A DNA stretch of 35,580 bases, taken from positions 1 to 35,580 of the forward strand of contig CAZOHH010000017.1 in the NCBI GenBank assembly GCA_964579735.1. The letters are read 5' to 3'. Positions 1-7,199 of this stretch are shown here, piece after piece; the stretch's first letter is position 1, and each line of letters begins with the position of its first letter. A model generated the notes under the pieces. It was not told the origin of the DNA and did no database searches. It saw only the letters and a program-made list of their open reading frames with translations. A program made the translations under genes and the position numbers. The DNA comes from CAILLO01 sp964579735 (GTDB lineage Bacteria; Bacillota; Clostridia; Saccharofermentanales; UBA5734).

Positions 1-74
1 GCCAACTCCTCGTTGGCGAGTCTCAGTTCTTCCACCAATCCCGCAATGATTTTACTCTCAGAATCCCCATCCAT
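1..74 (-). CDS. 5' end of an unidentified protein (partial)
   Basis: A minus-strand frame opens with ATG at 72-74 and stays open to the window edge, giving about 24 residues (MDGDSESKII, then an acidic, leucine-rich helix). A ribosome binding site GGAGGG lies 9 bases before the ATG (84-89), and a TATAAT lies further upstream at 111-116, which supports a genuine gene start. The visible part is too short to recognise; the Glu/Leu-rich stretch looks helical or coiled-coil. The gene diverges from the pilin-like gene to its right. No function is proposed. Confidence 0.55.
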   Translation of the reverse strand, partial: MDGDSESKIIAGLVEELRLANEEL

Positions 75-110
75 ACCGGGAAACCCTCCATGCAGGAGCC
101 ATATCACTTG

Positions 111-116
111 ATTATA
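111..116 (-). promoter_or_regulatory. Possible -10 box for the gene at the left edge
   Basis: On the minus strand 116-111 reads TATAAT, about 37 bases upstream of the ATG at 74. No good TTGACA-like hexamer stands 16-18 bases upstream, so this may be only part of a promoter. Confidence 0.35.
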
Positions 117-211
117 CTCTTTGCTGATCGATCCGCATCGAAAAGGATTCGATACTCCGGGTCATCCATCACAAGGAATCACGCCATGCTCGCACCCTTG
201 TAGTCCTTTAC

Positions 212-239
212 TTGACAAATCGCACATTGGTTGTATAAT
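212..239 (+). promoter_or_regulatory. Sigma-A/70-type promoter for the pilin-like gene
   Basis: A perfect TTGACA (212-217) and a perfect TATAAT (234-239) are separated by 16 bases. Transcription would begin near 246 and read into the pilin-like gene. This is the best consensus promoter in the window. Confidence 0.8.
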
Positions 240-387
240 TATTTGCATGAATGAGCATCCTTCTTTTCCTGTGCTCATCACCAATCACTTGACCCGAAAT
301 GTATAACCTCACCTTTGAGTTGTCGAATGTCGACCACGGTAGTTTGTCGCGTGTCTTTGGATGCATACGTTTAGTGAGGAATCTCAA

Positions 388-1311
388 TTGAAGAAGTCCG
401 AATTGTCAAAACCCTCGCTCCGAAACGGTTTCACGCTGATTGAACTGATCGTGGTCGTCGCGGTCCTCGGGATTCTCGCCGCGATTCTAGTTCCCACGAT
501 CATCGGTTTCATCAACAGTGCAAGGAAGAACACCTGCCTCACCACGATTCAGACCAGTGAAAGAGTGGATGACATCTATGTCGCGGAAGGAGGAACCTTC
601 AGGCCGGATGGGACCGGGAACTTCCAGTTCCTCATCGACGCCAAGCTTCTCGGAAACGCCCCAGTGTGCCCGGCTGGTGGAACGTACAGCTGGGTCCGCA
701 GCACCCAGGGGCTCCTCAATCTGATCTGCAGCGTCCATGGAAGCGAATTCTCCATTCTAGGGGTGAACATCGCCTTCACAAGCACCTTCGATTCCTTGTC
801 TGGAGTCAAGGTCCTGAGAGGGGACTTCCGCACCAGAGACGGATACCTCTATAATATCCTCGCCGGCGAGAACCGGGCCCTGTTCGACGGGTCTTCAGGG
901 ACGGACTGTTCGGTCAACGTCAATGCGAAGCTCGTGAACCCTGGGGCAGCCGGCTCGAGCGGATATGGAGTCTATTTCCGTGCGACGGCGAGTCCGACGG
1001 ATAAAACGGTCATCTCGGGCTATTGCTTCCAGATCGATCCTGGTGCTGGTGACAAATTCATCGTCCGAAAAGTCGTGAACAACAACGAATCCGTGATCCT
1101 GTCCAAGACCAGTTTTCCAAAGGGCTTCGATCTCTACGCCGCCCATGACATCCAGATCGATTCCGTTGGAAGCAAACAGGTCGTCAAGGTCGACGGGGTC
1201 GTGGTCGCGAGCTTCACCGACAGCTCATTCACACAAGGAAGCGTTGGTGTCAGGACCTGGAACAAGACGGTCGCTCAGTTCAACGACGTCACGGTCAGCA
1301 TCTCGAAATAA
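388..1311 (+). CDS. Type IV pilin-like protein with a lectin-like C-terminal region
   Basis: The protein has a class III prepilin leader: a short basic segment ending RNG, cleaved before FTLIEL, with the mature Glu5 present, then a hydrophobic helix (IVVVAVLGILAAI). Prepilin peptidase should cut at G/F and the product should join a type IV pilus or pseudopilus. A short pilin head follows, with CPAGGTYSW and ICSVHG, the Cys pair common in Gram-positive pilin-like proteins. The last 180 or so residues (FRTRDGYLYN, then GYGVYFRATA, VKVDGVVVASFTD and VGVRTW) resemble a concanavalin/LamG or DUF1080-type beta-sandwich, which often binds carbohydrate. The start is set at TTG 388 because GAGGA at 376-380 is 7 bases upstream; an in-frame ATG at 361 has no ribosome binding site. 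The stand-alone gene has its own promoter and no visible pilus assembly genes nearby. Confidence 0.8.
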   Translation: MKKSELSKPSLRNGFTLIELIVVVAVLGILAAILVPTIIGFINSARKNTCLTTIQTSERVDDIYVAEGGTFRPDGTGNFQFLIDAKLLGNAPVCPAGGTYSWVRSTQGLLNLICSVHGSEFSILGVNIAFTSTFDSLSGVKVLRGDFRTRDGYLYNILAGENRALFDGSSGTDCSVNVNAKLVNPGAAGSSGYGVYFRATASPTDKTVISGYCFQIDPGAGDKFIVRKVVNNNESVILSKTSFPKGFDLYAAHDIQIDSVGSKQVVKVDGVVVASFTDSSFTQGSVGVRTWNKTVAQFNDVTVSISK

Positions 1312-1433
1312 CAAGAATGACATCGATTCCCGCAAGTGCGGACTTCACTGGGGGGGTGTCGCTGAATCGACCCTTCAGGACCGCAACGATGTCAGGGCCC
1401 GCACGACATTGTCGAACAGGGGGAGTGGACCTC

Positions 1434-1470
1434 CGAATGCCGACGGTCGGCAACCTCTTCCGCGCATTCG
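1434..1470. repeat. Inverted repeat between the convergent pilin and VOC genes
   Basis: CGAATGC at 1434-1440 and its complement GCATTCG at 1464-1470 enclose a second small palindrome (GCCGA-CGG-TCGGC). It sits just past the stop of the VOC gene and could end transcription from either side, but no T-run follows on either strand. Confidence 0.3.
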
Positions 1471-1485
1471 AGCGATAGCTTTCCT

Positions 1486-1905
1486 CTACTTCTCGTGGAA
1501 GAGTTCGAGGATTTCGCCGTCCGGGCCTTTGAAGAAGGCGATACGGATATCCAGCGGGGAACTGGCTGCGATCGTGATGTCCGTGGGCTCCATGGTGATG
1601 GGACACCCGGACGCGCGGGCCTTCTGCAGGACTCCGTCGACGTCCTCGCACTTCAGGGCCAGATGCAGCCAGGCACCTTCGGGTTTTTCTCCGTCCTCGC
1701 CGCCCGCGAAGATCTCGATGCAGTCACCTCGCCCCGTGTCGAGCATGACTCCACGGCCGTTCCCCTCGCCCCACGCCAGGACCGGGACGAATCCCAGCAC
1801 CTCGCGGTAGAATTTCACCGACCTGTCGAAATCCGACGCTTTCATGGCGACGTGGTGGATGCCGCCTCCACCCAGGACCTGGTTGCTTCCAGAATGTTCG
1901 TTCAT
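1486..1905 (-). CDS. VOC (glyoxalase/dioxygenase) superfamily protein
   Basis: A 139-residue protein with the paired beta-alpha-beta-beta-beta modules of the vicinal oxygen chelate fold. It opens GIHHVAMKASDFDRSV and closes FKGPDGEILELF. The four metal-ligand positions of the glyoxalase I type are present: His18 (or 17), Glu64 (CIEIF), His81 (WLHLAL) and Glu134 (EILELF), so a divalent metal site is likely. The substrate cannot be told from sequence; lactoylglutathione lyase-like, methylmalonyl-CoA epimerase-like and resistance-type members share this pattern. The start at 1905 is chosen because GGGAGGA lies about 8 bases upstream; an open frame continues upstream but lacks these signals. It stands between the pilin gene and a nucleotidyltransferase-fold gene, with 112 bases before the latter. 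Confidence 0.8.
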   Translation of the reverse strand: MNEHSGSNQVLGGGGIHHVAMKASDFDRSVKFYREVLGFVPVLAWGEGNGRGVMLDTGRGDCIEIFAGGEDGEKPEGAWLHLALKCEDVDGVLQKARASGCPITMEPTDITIAASSPLDIRIAFFKGPDGEILELFHEK

Positions 1906-2017
1906 TCGTGGGTCCTCCCTGATTCTCTTCGTCATGCATTGAATCGGATTCGACCGAGCATACCCATGGTACCATGAACCGGTTTGTGAACTCCAGTCTC
2001 GTCGACCTCCGTCCGCT

Positions 2018-3070
2018 TCACAAGGACCCGAGGAACTCCTCGAGTTCATCTAGATCCTGGAGCACCCGGATCGGAACCGTCTCCTCCCGCAGGATTCCTT
2101 CGAGCCGGCTCTGGTGTTCGACGGCGACCTTTCGGAATCCTTCTGGATCGTGAGGGTCGTAGGCCGCGACCAGGTCCGGAAGTTCACGGACCGAACGCCC
2201 CGTGCCCGCCCAGACGTCCTCATATTCTCGCGTCAGTTCGACCGCCGCGAAGAGGGGAGTCACCGGATCGCCCGTGTCGCACGCATGGTGGATCTTGTTG
2301 TAGGCGTTGATCATCTCCTCGTAGAGTCCGGTGTTCGCGGCGACGAAGTCGCGTGCGGGCCGCGTGCGTTCCTTCTGTTCGAGAATCAGCATTCGGGTGT
2401 TCTTCATGAGTTCCGTGAAGGCTGTCGCAATCTCCTCTGGAGTGACGCCCGTGAACGCGGCATCATAGAGGAGGCCGAAATCCACCGGGACCCACTCCAT
2501 GGCGAGAATCTCGGCACGGAGCCTCTTCCGACCCCTTTTGATGGTCGTGCCGTTGAGAAGGGCGAGGACGTGCCCGAGGGCGTAGATCGTCCCGATGGCG
2601 GCCGACCGGCTTTCCGACAGAGTCCGTGCGGAGAGCAGGTCGATGTGCCACCGGCAGGCCGTCGCGAACCTTTCCTCGGCCTTGCATGCGAAAGCGAAGC
2701 GGTCGCCCGTGTCGAGAGCGTGTCGTTTCAACGCTTCGAACCTCGCCAGGTCCTCGTCGCTGCCGTGCCACAGGACCCGACCTTCCGTGATGATGGCGGT
2801 CTTGTCCTCCTTGTGGTCGGCCATATCCTCCAAGCGCCTCCAGGGTATCGACCAGAAGTCGAATCCGATGCCGTCGACGATGAAGGTAAAGGCCAGTCTT
2901 TCCCCTCGGGGGGTCTTCGTCACGAAATAAAGGTCTATATCCGAACGGGAATGGGTGTCTCCATAGAGAGAAGAGCCCATCACGACGAGAAGGGCGACAT
3001 CGTCCGGGTAATCCTTCCGGATCCGCTCGAGCAGGATTTCCACCGCGTCGTATGCGCGCATCACATCCAC
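2018..3070 (-). CDS. Nucleotidyltransferase-fold protein, MNT/KNTase type
   Basis: The first 60 or so residues carry the polymerase-beta-like nucleotidyltransferase signature: MGSSLYGD (31-38) followed by SRSDIDLYFV, with Asp44 and Asp46 as the probable metal ligands. The remaining 290 residues are mostly helical, with no domain I can name. The family includes aminoglycoside nucleotidyltransferases, HEPN-partnered MNT antitoxins and other small-molecule or protein nucleotidyltransferases; at 350 residues it is longer than a minimal MNT protein, and no HEPN gene lies beside it. Start choices are GTG 3070 or ATG 3061 (MRAYDAVEIL), the latter preceded by AGGTGG at 5 bases. No target is proposed. 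Confidence 0.7.
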   Translation of the reverse strand: MDVMRAYDAVEILLERIRKDYPDDVALLVVMGSSLYGDTHSRSDIDLYFVTKTPRGERLAFTFIVDGIGFDFWSIPWRRLEDMADHKEDKTAIITEGRVLWHGSDEDLARFEALKRHALDTGDRFAFACKAEERFATACRWHIDLLSARTLSESRSAAIGTIYALGHVLALLNGTTIKRGRKRLRAEILAMEWVPVDFGLLYDAAFTGVTPEEIATAFTELMKNTRMLILEQKERTRPARDFVAANTGLYEEMINAYNKIHHACDTGDPVTPLFAAVELTREYEDVWAGTGRSVRELPDLVAAYDPHDPEGFRKVAVEHQSRLEGILREETVPIRVLQDLDELEEFLGSL

Positions 3071-3184
3071 CTACCTTTCCCGTACCATACTATCACTCGG
3101 CGGGTGAGTGAGGGCAGTCAAACTGCGAGGTGCAGGATCGGACTCTCCTGCTGCGTTTCATGCTGGGCTGTGCCCATGTACAAG

Positions 3185-3214
3185 AAAACGAGCCTCCGAG
3201 AATCCCGGAGACCC
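3185..3214 (-). terminator. Intrinsic terminator after tRNA-Pro
   Basis: On the minus strand a 9-bp stem (two G-U pairs; arms 3206-3214 and 3190-3198, loop of 7) is followed within two bases by a TTTT run (3188-3185). It lies 13 bases downstream of the tRNA 3' end, as expected for a single-tRNA transcript. Confidence 0.75.
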
Positions 3215-3226
3215 GTTCTATTCTAG

Positions 3227-3302
3227 TGGTCGGAGTGACACGATTTGAACGTGCGACCTCTTGGTCCCGAACCAAGCGCTCTACCATCTGAGCCACACCC
3301 CG
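3227..3302 (-). tRNA. tRNA-Pro (anticodon CGG)
   Basis: A 76-nt cloverleaf reads on the minus strand. The acceptor stem pairs CGGGGTG with CACTCCG (one G-U), followed by discriminator A and an encoded CCA. The D arm contains GGCTCAGATGGTAGAGC. The anticodon stem-loop is CTTGG-TTCGGGA-CCAAG, with CGG at the anticodon position, decoding CCG. The T arm is GCACG-TTCAAAT-CGTGT. C1-G72 fits bacterial tRNA-Pro. The gene has its own promoter overlapping the thyX stop and its own terminator. Confidence 0.96.
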
Positions 3303-3314
3303 TAGTGCATGGAC

Positions 3315-3343
3315 ATCTTACCGAAACGGCGGGGGGGTGTCAA
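3315..3343 (-). promoter_or_regulatory. Promoter of tRNA-Pro, overlapping the thyX stop codon
   Basis: On the minus strand TTGACA (3343-3338) and TAAGAT (3320-3315) are 17 bases apart; transcription should start within a few bases of the tRNA 5' end at 3302. The -35 box shares bases with the thyX TGA (3342-3340). Confidence 0.8.
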
Positions 3344-3987
3344 TAAGCGAAAGTCTCTCCAAGGTCCTCGAAGACCTCCGGCAGCAGGCGTCGGAACTCG
3401 GCCAGCATGGGGATGGCGATCTCCCTCATCTGGGGGTGGGAGGCACGGTCGCAGCGCAGACGGAAGAAGTGGCGCCACTCGCGGAGGTCCATGGTCATGA
3501 CGATCTCCGTGCGCAGGGAGTTGGGCAGGACGGAGCGTGCCTCCTGCGGAGTGGCACCCTGCTCGAGCAGCGCACGGTACGTGGTCTCGGCAGCCTGCAT
3601 GGACTCGGTCCAGAGGCGCATCTTCTCCAGGGATTCGGTGGTGTCCTCCTGCCAGAAACAGGGGCGGATGAAGGAGACCTGCCCCTCGAACTTGCCGTCG
3701 GCATAGTTGCAGTAGCGCGTGCTCTCCTGGGAGTACGACGCGATTCTGTGACGGACGATCTCGTGGGAGACGCCACGGTCGCAGACGACGCGGACGGAGA
3801 GAGAGACGTGTTCGAGGACGGATTCGTGGCCGCGCTTGACCAGGGAGCGGACGAAGGCCGGCGCGGTGTCTTCGCCGATCTTGCCCTCGCTTTTATAGCA
3901 GGTACGCCCAGCCCGCTCGATGTGCTTCAGGATCTGTTCGCAATCGAGGAGGGATTCGATGGCGAAAGAGGGTTCGATGATCTTCAC
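3340..3987 (-). CDS. thyX: Flavin-dependent thymidylate synthase ThyX
   Basis: ThyX makes dTMP from dUMP using methylene-tetrahydrofolate, FAD and NADPH, without using folate as the reductant as ThyA does. The 215-residue length is typical. The diagnostic ThyX motif RHR-x7-S is present (RHR at 79-81, Ser89, in RHRIASYSQESTRY), with further conserved stretches SVLEH and LRTEIVMTMDLREW. The start is GTG at 3987, overlapping the thrS stop by four bases (GTGA), with GAGGAT upstream. thrS and thyX therefore form one translationally coupled unit. The presence of ThyX suggests that dTMP synthesis here may not depend on ThyA, although a thyA gene elsewhere cannot be excluded. Confidence 0.95.
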   Translation of the reverse strand: MKIIEPSFAIESLLDCEQILKHIERAGRTCYKSEGKIGEDTAPAFVRSLVKRGHESVLEHVSLSVRVVCDRGVSHEIVRHRIASYSQESTRYCNYADGKFEGQVSFIRPCFWQEDTTESLEKMRLWTESMQAAETTYRALLEQGATPQEARSVLPNSLRTEIVMTMDLREWRHFFRLRCDRASHPQMREIAIPMLAEFRRLLPEVFEDLGETFAY

Positions 3988-5750
3988 GGCTGGATCCTCG
4001 CCTTCACCTCGGAGGAGAGCTTGTCCATGAACTCGTCCAAGGGGAGAGGACCCAGGTCTCCTTCCCTGCGGGAGCGGACCGCTACGGTGGCGGACTCCTC
4101 TTCCTTATCGCCCATGATCAGCATGTAGGGAACCTTTTCGAGCTGCGCTTCGCGGATCTTCTTGCCGATCTTCTCCTCGCGGGCATCGGTCTCGACGCGG
4201 TATCCGGCTTCCTTGAGGCGCGCGGCGACCCTGTCGGAGTATGCGACGTGGCGGTCGGAAATCGGAAGCATCTTGACCTGGACGGGTGCAAGCCAGGCCG
4301 GGAAGGCACCGGCGTACTTCTCGATCAGCAGCGCGAGGGTGCGCTCGTAGCAGCCGATGGAGGTGCGGTGGATGACGAAGGGGAACTTCTTCGAGCCGTC
4401 GCTGTCGGTGTATTCCATGCCGAAGCGCTGGGCCAGCTGGAAGTCGATCTGGATGGTGATCAGCGTATCTTCCTTGCCGTGGACATTGCGGATCTGGATG
4501 TCGAGTTTGGGGCCGTAGAAGGCGGCCTCGCCATCGGCTTCCTTGTAGTCGATCTTCAGGTGGTCGAGGATCGATTTCATGAGGTTCTGCGCCTTGTCCC
4601 AGTCCGCAGCTTCGCCGATGTACTTGGCGGTGTCGTTGGGGTCCCACTTGGAGAAGCGGTAACTCACGTCGTCGCTGAGTCCGAGTGCATCGAGCATGAA
4701 GCGGGCGAGGTCGACGCAGCCACGGAACTCGTCCTCGAGTTGGTCGGGCGTGCAGGCGAGATGGCCCTCGGAGATCGTGAACTGGCGGAGGCGGATCAAG
4801 CCGTGCATTTCACCGGAGGTCTCGTTGCGGAACAGGGTCGAGGTCTCGTTGAGACGCATGGGCAAATCGCGGTAGCTGCGCGCCTCGTTCAGGTAGACCT
4901 GGAACTGGAACGGGCAGGTCATGGGCCTCAGTGCGAGAGCCTCTTCGCCCTTCTCCTCGTCTCCGATGACGAACATGCCGTCGCGGTAGTGGTCCCAGTG
5001 CCCGGAGATCTTGTACAGGTCGCTCTTGGCCATGAACGGGGTCTTGGTCAACTGGTATCCGCGCTTCTCCTCCTCGTCCTCGACGAAGCGTTGGAGGAGC
5101 TGGACGATCTTGGCGCCCTTGGGCAGCAGGATCGGGAGTCCCTGACCGATATAGTCGACGGTGGTGAAAAGCTTGAGTTCGCGGCCCAGCTTGTTGTGGT
5201 CGCGGCGCTTGGCCTCCTCGACGGCGTCGAGGTAGGCCTTGAGTTCGGCCTTGTCGGGGTAGGCGGTGCCGTAGATGCGCTGCAGCATCTTGTTCTTCTC
5301 GCTACCGCGCCAGTAGGCGCCGGCTGCGGAGGTGAGCTTGAAGGCGCGGACGGCGCTGGTGTTCTGGATATGGGGTCCGGCGCACAGGTCGGTGAACTCG
5401 CCCTGCTTGTAGAAGGAGATCGCGGCATCGGCCGGGAGGTCGTCGATCAGCTCGACCTTGTAGGGTTCGCCCTTTTCGAGCATCAAGGCGCGCGCCTCGG
5501 CACGGGGCAGTTCGAAGCGCTCGACCATCAGGTGCTCGCGGACGATCTTCTCCATCTCGGTTTCAATCGCGGTGAGATCTTCGGGTGTGAAGGAGCCTTC
5601 GTGGTCGAAGTCGTAGTAGAAACCGGTCTCGATGGTGGGACCGATGGCGAGCTTCGTATCGGGGTACAGACGCTTGACCGCCTGGGCGAGGATATGCGAG
5701 GCGGTGTGGCGGAAGGCGTCCTTGTAGGCTTCGTCCTGGAAATCCGGCAT
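3984..5750 (-). CDS. thrS: Threonine--tRNA ligase ThrS, TGS-less
   Basis: This class II synthetase charges tRNA-Thr with threonine and edits mischarged Ser-tRNA-Thr. The N-terminal editing domain carries HTASH (His15, His19) and CAGPH (Cys123, His127). The catalytic core has class II motif 2 (SYRDLPMRLNE to FRNETSGEMHGL). Probable zinc ligands are Cys279 in RPMTCPFQF, His330 and His461. An anticodon-binding domain closes the protein. At 588 residues it lacks the usual N-terminal TGS domain. The common MNCPGH sequence is replaced by MTCPFQ, so this is a divergent ThrS branch. The start at 5750 is set by AGGAGGA just upstream; an open frame continues further but covers the promoter. It has its own promoter and no T-box-like leader. 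Confidence 0.95.
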   Translation of the reverse strand: MPDFQDEAYKDAFRHTASHILAQAVKRLYPDTKLAIGPTIETGFYYDFDHEGSFTPEDLTAIETEMEKIVREHLMVERFELPRAEARALMLEKGEPYKVELIDDLPADAAISFYKQGEFTDLCAGPHIQNTSAVRAFKLTSAAGAYWRGSEKNKMLQRIYGTAYPDKAELKAYLDAVEEAKRRDHNKLGRELKLFTTVDYIGQGLPILLPKGAKIVQLLQRFVEDEEEKRGYQLTKTPFMAKSDLYKISGHWDHYRDGMFVIGDEEKGEEALALRPMTCPFQFQVYLNEARSYRDLPMRLNETSTLFRNETSGEMHGLIRLRQFTISEGHLACTPDQLEDEFRGCVDLARFMLDALGLSDDVSYRFSKWDPNDTAKYIGEAADWDKAQNLMKSILDHLKIDYKEADGEAAFYGPKLDIQIRNVHGKEDTLITIQIDFQLAQRFGMEYTDSDGSKKFPFVIHRTSIGCYERTLALLIEKYAGAFPAWLAPVQVKMLPISDRHVAYSDRVAARLKEAGYRVETDAREEKIGKKIREAQLEKVPYMLIMGDKEEESATVAVRSRREGDLGPLPLDEFMDKLSSEVKARIQP

Positions 5751-5798
5751 GGCTGGGGTCCTCCTGTCGCTGTGCGGGTGGCGGGTTCGGTTCATAGA

Positions 5799-5827
5799 AT
5801 TATACTCCGCGCCTGCACGACAGGCAA
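5799..5827 (-). promoter_or_regulatory. Promoter of thrS-thyX
   Basis: On the minus strand TTGCCT (5827-5822) and a perfect TATAAT (5804-5799) are 17 bases apart, placing the transcript start near 5792 and leaving a leader of only about 40 bases before the thrS ATG. The -35 box falls within a small palindrome (5822-5835) that also contains the comEA stop codon. Confidence 0.75.
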
Positions 5828-5833
5828 CGATGC

Positions 5834-6634
5834 CTAGCCCACGCAGACGAGGTCCTTGATCGCGTCGTAGCGGCTCTGCTTGATGCCGGAGACCTTCATC
5901 AGGTCCTGCGTCTTCGTGAAGGGTCCGTTCTTCTCCCGATAGACCACGACCGCGGCCGCCGTGCTCGGACCTATGCCGGGCAGCGCGTCCAGCTGGGCCA
6001 CCGTTGCCGTATTCACATCGATGGGCGCGCTGCTCTCCCCTTCCCCTCCACCGTTTTCCGGGAGCGAGACCTGGTCGGTCACCACGACGGCCGCACCGGC
6101 ACCGCTCTCCCCTGCCGTTCCCCCAGGCACTCCCGGCGAAGTCTCCGGAGCGCGCTCCCCGATGCGGATCAGCAGGCTCTTCTCGATTTTCCAGACCCGG
6201 TTGATCCGGTCGACGTCGGCCGCTTGCGTGAAGCCACCGGCCAAACGGATGAGCTCGTCCAGGCAGGAACCCTTCGCCAGAACGTAGATTCCAGGATGCA
6301 GCACCGCCCCGACGATCTGTACCCGCAGCAACTCCGGCGTCGGCGAAGGGCTTCCCATCGCGGCGGCACCCGGCGATGCCGCCCCCCACGTCACGCCCCC
6401 GTTCGGGTCCGCCCCGACGACGACCGACGTGCCGTCGCGCGTGTCCGCGAGTCCCTGCCAGGCGGCGTAGCCGGCCGCGAGCAGCAGGAGCAGCGCCACG
6501 CCGGCCACCTTCCCGCCCTTCTCGCGCAACAAGGTCCCCAGGCCGCTCGCCGAGTCTTTTGCCTTCACACTCTCCGCACGATGTCCGCGCGCCTCTGCGT
6601 CCGGTCCATCCCGTCGCAACGGTATTCCGCCCAT
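5834..6634 (-). CDS. comEA: ComEA-like DNA-binding protein (TM - SLBB - helix-hairpin-helix)
   Basis: ComEA-type proteins bind double-stranded DNA at the outer face of the membrane during transformation. The layout fits: a short basic cytoplasmic N-terminus, one membrane helix (VAGVALLLLLAAGYAAW), an SLBB-like domain (VQIVGAVLHPGIYVL, IRLAGGF), a Gly/Pro/Ser-rich linker, and a C-terminal pair of helix-hairpin-helix motifs (DVNTATVAQLDALPGIGPS and LMKVSGIKQSRYDAI). The start at 6634 follows GGGGAGGA by 7 bases and gives 266 residues; a longer open frame upstream lacks such a site. No comEB or comEC is adjacent, so a role in DNA uptake is inferred from family alone. A pilin-like gene exists in the same window but about 5 kb away. 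Confidence 0.85.
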   Translation of the reverse strand: MGGIPLRRDGPDAEARGHRAESVKAKDSASGLGTLLREKGGKVAGVALLLLLAAGYAAWQGLADTRDGTSVVVGADPNGGVTWGAASPGAAAMGSPSPTPELLRVQIVGAVLHPGIYVLAKGSCLDELIRLAGGFTQAADVDRINRVWKIEKSLLIRIGERAPETSPGVPGGTAGESGAGAAVVVTDQVSLPENGGGEGESSAPIDVNTATVAQLDALPGIGPSTAAAVVVYREKNGPFTKTQDLMKVSGIKQSRYDAIKDLVCVG

Positions 6635-6708
6635 GCCGTTTCCTCCCCATTCGCTCGACTGTCCAAATCGTCGCCTCCAGGGCCGCTTCCTCCCATCATG
6701 GCAAGGCA

Positions 6709-6733
6709 AAGGAGGGGCTGGCGGCCCCTCCTT
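6709..6733 (-). terminator. Hairpin between rsfS and comEA, probable end of the purine operon
   Basis: A perfect 10-bp inverted repeat (AAGGAGGGGC, loop of 5, GCCCCTCCTT) stands 94 bases after the rsfS stop. On the minus strand it is followed by the weak tract TGCCTTGCC, so termination efficiency may be modest. No other good terminator was seen between purE and comEA. The rest of 6635-6826 has no gene or clear promoter. Confidence 0.55.
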
Positions 6734-6826
6734 GCGACGGAAGTCGACGGAATGCGACGTTCTAGGACGAACGGGGCGTATTTTCAGCCCTGCGATGGAT
6801 ATCGGATCACGTGATTCTGTTCCGGA

Positions 6827-7198
6827 TCAGTCGCCGTGAACCGTCGCTTCGCGCATGGGCTCGGTCGCGCCGCGGCGTCTCGTCCAGAGGCGCTCGAGGT
6901 TGTAATATGCGCGGTCTTCGACATGGAAGACGTGCACGATCACGTCCTTGTAGTCGAGCAGCACCCAGCGGCAGCTCTCGTAGCCCTCGACGTGGTCGAC
7001 CTCGATGCCGTCCTCGTTCTTCAGGCGGAACTGGACTTCCTCCGCCAGGGCGCGGATGTGGGTCGTGGACGTGCCCGTCGCGAGGATGAAGCGCTCGGTG
7101 AGCTGCGTCTGCGCCGCGACGTCGATCACTTCGACCGCCTGGGCCTTCTTGTCTTCGAGGATGCCGCGGATGCGGCTGGCGAATTCGTCTATGTTCAA
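6827..7198 (-). CDS. rsfS: Ribosomal silencing factor RsfS
   Basis: RsfS (Iojap/YbeB family) binds uL14 on the 50S subunit and blocks subunit joining when nutrients are scarce. The 123-residue length is normal. Family features include KKAQAVEVIDV, ERFILATGTSTTHIRAL, VEGYESCRWVLLDYKDVIVHVF and YYNLERLW. The start is TTG at 7198, one base after the nadD-yqeK stop, with AGGAGAAAA about 10 bases upstream inside the preceding gene. The order nadD-yqeK-rsfS is the common Gram-positive arrangement. Here it is the last gene of the riboswitch-led purine operon. Confidence 0.95.
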   Translation of the reverse strand: MNIDEFASRIRGILEDKKAQAVEVIDVAAQTQLTERFILATGTSTTHIRALAEEVQFRLKNEDGIEVDHVEGYESCRWVLLDYKDVIVHVFHVEDRAYYNLERLWTRRRGATEPMREATVHGD

Positions 7199-7199
7199 G

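Larger units (their letters stand above)
75..387. other. Divergent intergenic region, AT-richer than the rest
   Basis: About 310 bases without a convincing gene. It holds the candidate -10 for the leftward gene and a strong rightward promoter at 212-239, followed by an untranslated leader of about 140 bases up to the TTG start of the pilin-like gene. A 61-codon open frame at 121-306 has no ribosome binding site and no recognisable content, and is not called. No repeat, tRNA or known riboswitch motif was recognised. Confidence 0.5.

Noticed and set aside
121..306. A 61-codon plus-strand open frame in the left intergenic region
   Set aside because: It spans the strong promoter at 212-239, has no ribosome binding site and no recognisable protein features.
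5751..5834. T-box leader for thrS
   Set aside because: The leader is only about 40 bases long from the mapped-by-eye promoter, with no T-box sequence or specifier hairpin.
4248..5837. A 529-codon plus-strand open frame
   Set aside because: Antisense to thrS, whose catalytic and editing motifs are complete. Its composition (Val/Leu/Gly/Asp-rich without domains) is typical of mirror frames.
5751..6650. An N-terminal extension of thrS that might have held a TGS domain
   Set aside because: The open frame upstream of 5750 is a low-complexity Gly/Arg-rich shadow of comEA, crosses a promoter, and shows no TGS-like sequence. AGGAGGA fixes the start at 5750.
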